Assembly: GCA_016193165.1 (NCBI GenBank)
Contig: JACPST010000141.1
Coordinates: forward strand, 1 to 6,952
Length of the DNA stretch: 6,952 nt
Reading direction: 5' to 3'
Source: Deltaproteobacteria bacterium
Lineage (GTDB): Bacteria > Bdellovibrionota > JACOXK01 > 2-02-FULL-40-11
The stretch's first letter is position 1; every line of letters starts with the position of its first letter. The notes below the pieces were generated by a model that saw only the letters and a program-made list of their open reading frames with translations, made no database searches and was not told where the DNA came from. A program made the translations under genes and the position numbers. This document shows positions 1 to 4,083 of this stretch, one piece after another.

Positions 1-39
1 GCACGACTCGATATACTTTTAAAGGGTGAATAACTTTCC

Positions 40-60
40 GGCCTGATTAACTATCGGGCC
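40..60. repeat. Short hairpin spanning the oxidoreductase stop codon
   Basis: GGCCTGAT (40-47) and ATCGGGCC (53-60) pair with one wobble around a 5-base loop holding the TAA stop of the minus-strand oxidoreductase frame. No T-run follows on either strand, so it is not a standard intrinsic terminator. It could still slow transcription or protect the 3' end. Confidence 0.4.
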
Positions 61-1345
61 GAGAAAAAGATACCTTCATGGTCTTATAAGGTACGCTAAA
101 CGAATACAGGCGGCCTGTATGCTTTATAAGACCTAAAAGGGTATCTTTTCCTTTGTGTGTGATGACTTTGACAAGGCCTTGTCCTTCGCTGTCACATACC
201 GCCCGATCTAAGTCTGAAAGATCATATGTAAAAACATCGTGAGGAATATTTTTTTGTTTGGCCTCGGTTTGGGAAAGCCCCACGCGTGCCAATTCAGGAT
301 CAGTATAGGTACACCAGGGAACCACACGATAGTCTGCTTTGGTCTTCCCCGGGAAAAGTGCGTTTCTTAAGATAAGGCGTGCTTGATAGTCCGCAAAATG
401 GGTAAATTGATAAGGCCCCGCCACATCTCCGCAAGCATAGACGTGAGGAAGCGAAGTTTGGCAGTATTCATTAATCACAATGCCTCGTTTGTCTGTGGCG
501 ATTCCACCTTTTTCTAAATCTAAGCCTGCCATATTGGGTTTTCTTCCAACGGCTACAAAGATTTCATCGCATTCTAACGTTTCTTCTTTGCCCTGAGATT
601 CAAAGGTTACAACATGAGAAGAGTGGCCATGATTTACTTTTTTAAGTTGGGCATTAAATCGAAACTGGATGCCATCTTCTAAGAAGGCATTTTGAACATA
701 GTCTTTGAGGTCGGCATCTTCTCTTGGAAGAATGCCATGGGCTAAATCAATCAAAGTGACTTGGCTTCCAAATCGCCCAAAGGCTTGAGCCATTTCTGAA
801 CCAATTGGGCCTCCTCCAATGACTGCTAATCGTTTGGGAAGTGTTGTGAGATTCCAAATGTTATCACTCGTGAGACATTTATGTTCTTCGCATCCTGGAA
901 TGGGAGGGACAAAAGGGGAGGAGCCTGTGGCAATGACAATTCTTTTTCCTCGAATCGTTTCTTCTCCATTGGTAAGTTCATGGCTATTTTTAAAAGTATA
1001 GTTTCCAAATTTAACATCAACCCCTAAGCTGCGAAATCTCTCAGGTGAATCATGAGGCTCAAGCTGTTTTTGGATAGCTTTGACCCGGTTCATAATGTCA
1101 GAAAACTCAAACTGAAAATGGCAGTCTTTAATCCCATAGGCTTTGGCTTTTTTTAGAGTGTGAATGATTTTGGCTGAGCGAATGAGAGCTTTCGAAGGCA
1201 CGCAGCCCGTATTTAAACAATCACCCCCTAATTTTTTCTTTTCAATGAGAGCGACTTTGGCGCCTAATCCTGCTCCTCCAGCAGCGCACACTAAGCCTCC
1301 GGAGCCACCGCCAATGACAATCAAATCGTATGTTGGACTATTCAT
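47..1345 (-). CDS. MerA/Lpd-family FAD-dependent disulfide oxidoreductase, C-terminus disrupted
   Basis: Flavoprotein of the class I pyridine nucleotide-disulfide oxidoreductase family (dihydrolipoamide dehydrogenase, mercuric reductase and relatives), expected to be cytosolic and to pass electrons from NAD(P)H through FAD to a Cys pair. Seen: FAD-binding GGGSGG at residues 12-17; redox-active Cys43 and Cys48 in GGDCLNTGCVPSK; NAD(P)H-binding GGGPIGSE at 177-184; second FAD motif YACGDVAG at 303-310; start of the dimerisation domain at about 340 (VVPWCTYTDPELARVG). Homology stops after residue 405 (KGKDTLLG). The last 27 residues do not resemble the family, and the usual remaining 50-60 residues, including the catalytic His-Glu pair, are absent from all three frames. 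No MerA-type N-terminal heavy-metal domain or C-terminal vicinal Cys pair is present, so mercury reduction is not supported. ATG overlaps the upstream membrane gene by 8 bases (GATGAATAG), implying translational coupling; no strong Shine-Dalgarno. Family is near certain; substrate unknown; activity doubtful if the end is real. Confidence 0.9.
   Translation of the reverse strand: MNSPTYDLIVIGGGSGGLVCAAGGAGLGAKVALIEKKKLGGDCLNTGCVPSKALIRSAKIIHTLKKAKAYGIKDCHFQFEFSDIMNRVKAIQKQLEPHDSPERFRSLGVDVKFGNYTFKNSHELTNGEETIRGKRIVIATGSSPFVPPIPGCEEHKCLTSDNIWNLTTLPKRLAVIGGGPIGSEMAQAFGRFGSQVTLIDLAHGILPREDADLKDYVQNAFLEDGIQFRFNAQLKKVNHGHSSHVVTFESQGKEETLECDEIFVAVGRKPNMAGLDLEKGGIATDKRGIVINEYCQTSLPHVYACGDVAGPYQFTHFADYQARLILRNALFPGKTKADYRVVPWCTYTDPELARVGLSQTEAKQKNIPHDVFTYDLSDLDRAVCDSEGQGLVKVITHKGKDTLLGLIKHTGRLYSFSVPYKTMKVSFSRPDS
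65..149. repeat. Long imperfect inverted repeat at the disrupted end of the oxidoreductase gene
   Basis: Three paired blocks nest around a centre at 111-113 (cgg): 104-110 with 114-120 (ATACAGG/CCTGTAT, 7 bp), 80-89 with 124-133 (GGTCTTATAA, 10 bp) and 65-74 with 140-149 (AAAAGATACC, 10 bp). The arms differ by a 14-base insertion on the left (90-103) and a short unmatched stretch at 75-79 versus 134-139. The outer right block lies in the conserved part of the oxidoreductase gene; the rest lies where homology is lost. The diverged arms argue against a simple foldback assembly artefact, but an error-rich chimera cannot be excluded. It lacks the R'/R'' core sites of an integron attC. Bases 1-46 to the left hold no recognisable gene. 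Confidence 0.7.
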
Positions 1346-2048
1346 CGGAAAGCTGTTCCAATTCTTTTTGTTTTTTCTTAAAAAGTTTGGGGATGAAAGA
1401 GAGTAAAATCACAAGTAAAAAAGGTCCCCAGACTTCAGGCTGAATCCATACTTTCGGATTCGATAAGGAAATGCGGGAAGCCGCATTTCCAAGACTCACA
1501 TACACAAATGTGCCCGGAATCATTCCTAGAAAAGAAGCCCATGCATAATCTTTAAAAGTGACACTGGTGAGTCCTAAAACATAATTTAAAACACTAAAGG
1601 GAAATGTAGGAATGATGCGCAACCAAAAGACCACATAAAAACCATGGGATTTTATTTTTTGTTCTAATTTTTCTGTTTTGCCATGAATCCATTTGTGAAC
1701 CGTTTTTCGACCTAAATAGCGAGCGATAAAAAAACAAGCCAAAGCACCAATATTGGCGCCCACTAAGACAAAAAGAGTGCCTCGGGTGACCCCAAAAATA
1801 AGTCCCCCTAAGATGGTCAAAATGGAGCCTGGGATAAAAAGAAGGGTCGAGAGGCTATAGAGGACAATAAAAAAAGCAGGGGCGAGGGGCCCTTTTTGTA
1901 AAATCCATTGTTTGATATTTTCAATATTCTCTTGAGAGAAGAAACTTTTGAGAGGTGTAAAGAAATAGAACACAGCCAACCCCGCAAAGAAAAGAATCAA
2001 TCCAAGAGCTTTTTTGTTTTTCAAAATGATTTTATCAAGTATACTCAA
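1338..2048 (-). CDS. VTT-domain (TVP38/TMEM64, SNARE-associated) membrane protein
   Basis: Integral inner-membrane protein of the VTT/DedA superfamily, TVP38/TMEM64 branch; family members are linked to lipid scrambling or membrane homeostasis, and the exact role here is unknown. Seen in 236 residues: a hydrophobic helix at about 14-31; the re-entrant signature around 66-86 (LSTLLFIPGSILTILGG); GANIGALACFFIARYLGR at 97-114; RIIPTFPFSVLNYVLGL at 144-160; a helix at 168-187 with GMIPGTFVYVSLG; a last helix at about 207-221 before a lysine-rich cytoplasmic tail. Its 3' end overlaps the flavin oxidoreductase start by 8 bases. VTT proteins next to or fused with this type of oxidoreductase occur in other bacteria, so a joint membrane redox job is plausible but inferred. 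The start is uncertain: the longest frame opens with TTG at 2048 without a Shine-Dalgarno, and a second TTG at 2024 (codon 9) fits better if transcription begins at the symmetrical -10 at 2038-2043. Confidence 0.9.
   Translation of the reverse strand: MSILDKIILKNKKALGLILFFAGLAVFYFFTPLKSFFSQENIENIKQWILQKGPLAPAFFIVLYSLSTLLFIPGSILTILGGLIFGVTRGTLFVLVGANIGALACFFIARYLGRKTVHKWIHGKTEKLEQKIKSHGFYVVFWLRIIPTFPFSVLNYVLGLTSVTFKDYAWASFLGMIPGTFVYVSLGNAASRISLSNPKVWIQPEVWGPFLLVILLSFIPKLFKKKQKELEQLSDE
2018..2045 (+). promoter_or_regulatory. Candidate promoter of the selenoprotein gene
   Basis: TTTTCA (2018-2023), a 16-base spacer and TATACT (2040-2045) resemble sigma-70 -35 and -10 boxes. The -10 ends 9 bases before ATG 2055, so the transcript would begin about 3 bases ahead of the start codon. 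The promoter lies inside the 5' end of the divergent VTT gene. The -35 is weak (4 of 6). Confidence 0.5.
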
Positions 2049-2067
2049 TCTAAGATGACAACTTCAA
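2038..2067 (-). promoter_or_regulatory. Candidate minus-strand promoter sharing the same -10 element
   Basis: On the minus strand, TTGAAG (2067-2062), an 18-base spacer and TATACT (2043-2038) form a sigma-70-like promoter. AGTATACT at 2038-2045 is its own reverse complement, so it offers a -10 hexamer to both directions. Transcription would begin near 2031, downstream of TTG 2048 and about 7 bases before TTG 2024, which would make the latter the VTT start. The boxes match 4 of 6 and 5 of 6. Confidence 0.4.
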
Positions 2068-2603
2068 GTTTAAAAATAGGAGAGAGGCTTCCTTCTCTTA
2101 TTTTACAAGATCTTCGTGGGCAGGCGATAGATATTCAGACGCTTTGTCACTCTCCGACGTTATTCATTTTTCTTCGCCATTTGGCCTGACTCTCTTGCCA
2201 AGAGCACCTCGGGGAGGTGCAACGTCAGGATGGAGAGTTTAAAAAGATCGGAGCGCAGGTCGTGATTGTTTCTTTTGCTCCTTGGAATGCTCTTCAGTCG
2301 TATCAAAAGATTCATCAGTGGCGGTACCCGATTTTTAGCGATTCGCAGCGGAAATTCTATCGTCTTTTGGGGTTACAAAAAGGCGCTTTTTTTCAAATTT
2401 TTCATCCTAAAACCGTGATGAATTATGCGCGGTATCTGACTCAAGGAAAAAAGATTGAAAAAACAAAAGAAGATATTTATCAACTTGGTGGGAACTTTAT
2501 TTTTGATCGTCAGGGCGTTTATCGATTTGGATATCCCAGCCAACGTCCGGATGATCGCCCGCCTGTGTTTCTTTTGATTCAAAAGCTTTCAGAGCTTTCT
2601 TAG
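2055..2603 (+). CDS. SelU-like peroxiredoxin-like selenoprotein (AhpC-TSA_2 type), UGA at codon 45 read as Sec
   Basis: Predicted 182-residue thioredoxin-fold redox protein of the peroxiredoxin-like AhpC-TSA_2 family (PF13911), the family that includes vertebrate SelU/PRXL2A. One frame runs from ATG 2055 to TAG 2601-2603, interrupted only by TGA at 2187-2189. Across it the protein reads SPTLFIFLRHLA-U-LSCQEHLGEV, matching the family pattern F-x-R-H/R-x-G-C-x-x-C with U45 in place of the first Cys and C48 as the second. Family features continue on both sides: KIGERLPSLILQDLRG near the start, EFKKIGAQVVIVSF and YPIFSDSQRKFYRLLGL in the middle, and a late QLGGNFIFDRQGVYRF plus DDRP block. It lacks the PxxxTxxC site of classical peroxiredoxins, so a UxxC thiol-disulfide or peroxide reductase role is likely; substrate unknown. 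A SECIS-like hairpin lies 14 bases after the UGA. No Shine-Dalgarno; a -10 hexamer ends 9 bases before ATG. Divergent from the VTT-oxidoreductase pair. A nonsense mutant is possible but less likely, because the downstream frame is intact. Confidence 0.88.
2187..2227 (+). promoter_or_regulatory. Putative bacterial SECIS element including the UGA Sec codon
   Basis: Right after the in-frame UGA (2187-2189) lies a perfect 7-bp stem, GCACCTC (2204-2210) with GAGGTGC (2214-2220), closed by GGG (2211-2213); it can also fold as 6 bp with a CGGGG loop. The loop begins 22 bases past the UGA, within the 16-37 base range used for bacterial SECIS searches, and holds the expected G residues. UGAC (2187-2190) can pair with GUCA (2224-2227), giving an element of about 41 bases with the UGA at its base, much like E. 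coli fdhF. Expected to bind SelB on the mRNA. Called from pairing and position only. Confidence 0.72.
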
Positions 2604-2611
2604 TGTCTTTC

Positions 2612-2640
2612 TTTACATTTAGAGTTTCTTTTTGTAGAAT
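2612..2640 (+). promoter_or_regulatory. Sigma-70-type promoter of the MlaC-like gene
   Basis: TTTACA (2612-2617), an exact 17-base spacer and TAGAAT (2635-2640) match consensus at 5 of 6 and 5 of 6. The -10 ends 10 bases before ATG 2651, predicting a leader of only a few bases. It is the best promoter in the window and suggests mlaC is transcribed independently of the selenoprotein gene. Confidence 0.6.
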
Positions 2641-2650
2641 TGAATCTTAT

Positions 2651-3292
2651 ATGAAGTGGTTTTTCTTATTTTTTTCCATCACCACGGCTTTTGCGGAAGA
2701 AAAAAATCCTGTTCAAACTATCGAAGCTCTCGTTTCTGTTATTTCCCAAAATATTGTGGCAGATCAGCAAATGAAAGAAGCAGTTTCTAAGGATAAGGTA
2801 CTCTTTCAAGAATATCGCAAGACCAATCAAAAGTTTCATGAACAAATTGCGCAGTTTATTGATTTTGAAAGATTAGGGACGGATTCCATGCCCAAAAAAT
2901 GGCGGGATCAATATTGGATCGTCAAAGCCAGTGAAAAAAAGAAATTTTTAGAGCTTTTGCAGGAGCTGGTAGAGGGGATTGTGTATCCTAGAGCCAGAGA
3001 GTTTTTCAAAGATGTTCATTTTATGTATAAAAAACCAACCTCCTTGGAAGAGGGAAAGCGAGCAGACGTTCTTTGTAAAGTTCGTGTCAAAGATAAAGTC
3101 ATCCATCTTCGTTATCGGTTGATCAAACGAGGGAGTCAGTGGAAAATTTATGATGTAAATCTGGAAGGAGAATGGTGGACTGATAGTTTAAAAAGCCAAT
3201 TTAATCATGTCATTACGACAAAATCATATGATGAGCTTATAGCTCTCATGCGAAAGAAACTGAGGAATGTTCAAGAAGGAATGAGTTTTTAA
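2651..3292 (+). CDS. mlaC: MlaC/Ttg2D-family periplasmic phospholipid-binding protein
   Basis: Predicted soluble periplasmic carrier of the MlaC (Ttg2D, toluene tolerance) family, which shuttles phospholipids between the outer membrane and the inner-membrane MlaFEDB ABC complex. The 213-residue product starts with a short signal peptide (KWFFLFFSITTAFA, likely cut after residue 15). The mature part has the family layout: helical N-terminal half with IAQFIDFERLGTDSMPKKWRD; a central segment with EFFKDVHFMYKKP; beta-strands VLCKVRVKDKVIHLRYRLIK; and the hallmark QWKIYDVNLEG followed by SQFNHVI near the C-terminus. Usual family length is about 200-215 residues. After YDVNLEG the sequence is EWWTDS, where many homologues have a GVS-type segment. 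ATG 2651 was preferred to GTG 2603 because it puts the hydrophobic signal first and fits the promoter at 2612-2640; the longer version would add 16 residues. No mlaD, mlaE or mlaF is nearby, so partners must lie elsewhere. Confidence 0.85.
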   Translation: MKWFFLFFSITTAFAEEKNPVQTIEALVSVISQNIVADQQMKEAVSKDKVLFQEYRKTNQKFHEQIAQFIDFERLGTDSMPKKWRDQYWIVKASEKKKFLELLQELVEGIVYPRAREFFKDVHFMYKKPTSLEEGKRADVLCKVRVKDKVIHLRYRLIKRGSQWKIYDVNLEGEWWTDSLKSQFNHVITTKSYDELIALMRKKLRNVQEGMSF

Positions 3293-3308
3293 CATACGCG
3301 TGTGTTAA
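3289..3308. repeat. Near-perfect palindrome spanning two convergent stop codons
   Basis: The core AACATACGCGTGTGTT (3291-3306), extended by TT and AA to 3289-3308, is self-complementary except for one T-G pair. It contains the mlaC TAA and the TAA of the convergent trkA, leaving 12 bases between the two frames. No T-run follows it in either direction (a T-run precedes it on plus), so a standard intrinsic terminator is not supported. Other possibilities are a short bidirectional 3'-end hairpin or a protein-binding site. Confidence 0.45.
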
Positions 3309-3994
3309 TCGAGGGTTGTAATTCGATCGATATCTTCTTTTTGCCCCACCACCACTAATAAACATTCTGGATCTAAGACGTCATTTGCTTCGGGAAGGCT
3401 ATTATACTCTTGGACAACGGATTGATCGCCCGCTCTGCGTCCCATTTTTTTTGTTTTTTTAATCGCAATGACGTTGAGCCTGTATTTTTTTCTAAGCTGA
3501 ATTTCTCCCAGTGTTTTTCCAATAAATTGTTTGGGGATTTTGACATCTGCCAACACATATCCTTGAGCAAGATCGACAGAGTCTTCTAATTTTGAAAATA
3601 AGAGTTGTCGTCCAATTCGAATCCCCAAATCTTTTTCGGGGTTCACAACCCGTGTGGCCCCAATTTCTCTCAAAATTTGTTCATGGAGAGCAGAAGAGGC
3701 GCGAACAATAATTTCAGAAACTCCCAGTCTTTTTAAAATAGCAGTTGTAAGAATATTGTCTTGGAGATTTCTTCCAATGCAAATCACAGCTGCATCTACT
3801 TCCGGAATTCCGGCTTCTAGAAGCGCTTCTTCATTGGTGCTATCGAGTTGAAGGGCATGGGTGGCCATGTCTTTGACTTTAGCAACTTTGGCAGGATCGC
3901 TATCTACGGCAATAATTTGAGCTTCCCCCTTGGAAAGCGCTTCCACCACGTTAAAGCCAAGGTCTCCTAATCCTATAACGGCAAATTGTTTCAT
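3305..3994 (-). CDS. trkA: TrkA/KtrA-type RCK regulatory subunit of potassium uptake
   Basis: Cytoplasmic nucleotide-binding subunit that gates TrkH/KtrB-type K+ channels. The 229-residue length is that of a single RCK unit, as in KtrA, about half of E. coli TrkA. Seen: an N-terminal Rossmann fold (RCK_N, about 1-125) with GLGDLG at 8-13 and the acidic end of beta-2 (VDSDP, Asp31 and Asp33) expected to bind nucleotide ribose; DAAVICIG and IIVRASS strands; then an RCK_C domain (about 140-228) with KIPKQFIGKTLGEIQLRKKYRLNVIAI. The fourth glycine-loop residue is Asp, where many KtrA proteins have Arg or another residue. The gene lies 89 bases downstream of the trkH-type gene on the same strand, so the two almost certainly form one K+ uptake system. 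A clear Shine-Dalgarno, AAAAGGAGT, sits 10 bases before ATG. A weak internal promoter may add transcription. Confidence 0.93.
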   Translation of the reverse strand: MKQFAVIGLGDLGFNVVEALSKGEAQIIAVDSDPAKVAKVKDMATHALQLDSTNEEALLEAGIPEVDAAVICIGRNLQDNILTTAILKRLGVSEIIVRASSALHEQILREIGATRVVNPEKDLGIRIGRQLLFSKLEDSVDLAQGYVLADVKIPKQFIGKTLGEIQLRKKYRLNVIAIKKTKKMGRRAGDQSVVQEYNSLPEANDVLDPECLLVVVGQKEDIDRITTLD

Positions 3995-4004
3995 ATCTAT
4001 TCTT

Positions 4005-4013
4005 ACTCCTTTT
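4005..4013 (-). promoter_or_regulatory. Shine-Dalgarno of trkA
   Basis: Minus-strand AAAAGGAGT ends 10 bases before ATG 3994 and supports that start. It is the only strong Shine-Dalgarno seen ahead of a gene in the window, in contrast to the genes that appear leaderless. Confidence 0.7.
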
Positions 4014-4021
4014 TCGGTAGA

Positions 4022-4050
4022 ATAATAAATTAACTTTAATGATTTCTTAA
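4022..4050 (-). promoter_or_regulatory. Possible internal promoter before trkA
   Basis: Minus-strand TTAAGA (4050-4045), a 17-base spacer and TATTAT (4027-4022) loosely match sigma-70 boxes (4 of 6 and 5 of 6) in the 89-base gap between the trkH-type gene and trkA. AT-rich gaps give such matches by chance, so this is tentative. Confidence 0.3.
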
Positions 4051-4083
4051 CAGTAAACGCCGTATCAACCCAAAAGTGAGCGA

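Noticed and set aside
40..60. Intrinsic terminator of the oxidoreductase gene
   Set aside because: The hairpin is not followed by a T-run on the transcribed strand and it includes the stop codon itself.
65..149. An integron attC site
   Set aside because: The arms lack the R' (GTTRRRY) and R'' core motifs, there is no integrase or cassette array, and the right arm lies in conserved coding sequence.
826..1020. Small frames on both strands inside the oxidoreductase gene, and similar ones inside trkA, trkH and ilvC
   Set aside because: They are out-of-frame shadows of well-supported genes, with no start signals and no recognisable protein pattern.
47..1345. Mercuric reductase (merA) of a mer operon
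   Set aside because: No N-terminal heavy-metal domain, no C-terminal Cys pair, and no merR, merT or merP nearby. Only the general flavin disulfide oxidoreductase family is supported.
1908..2189. A plus-strand gene of 93 residues ending at the TGA
   Set aside because: Its first half lies antisense inside the VTT gene and has no family resemblance. Only the part from ATG 2055 belongs to the selenoprotein.
2181..2225. A frameshift or sequencing error as the cause of the split peroxiredoxin-like gene
   Set aside because: Homology continues in the same frame on both sides of the TGA, with no inserted or missing bases needed. A single-base miscall of TGC as TGA is possible, but the SECIS-like hairpin makes Sec the better explanation.
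2217..2603. A separate GTG-started gene of 128 residues
   Set aside because: It is the same frame as the sequence upstream of the TGA and starts in the middle of a conserved domain, past the CxxC site. It is the second part of the UGA-containing gene.
2603..2650. GTG start at 2603 for the MlaC-like gene
   Set aside because: It would put 16 extra residues before the signal peptide and translate through the best promoter in the window. ATG 2651 gives a clean signal sequence.
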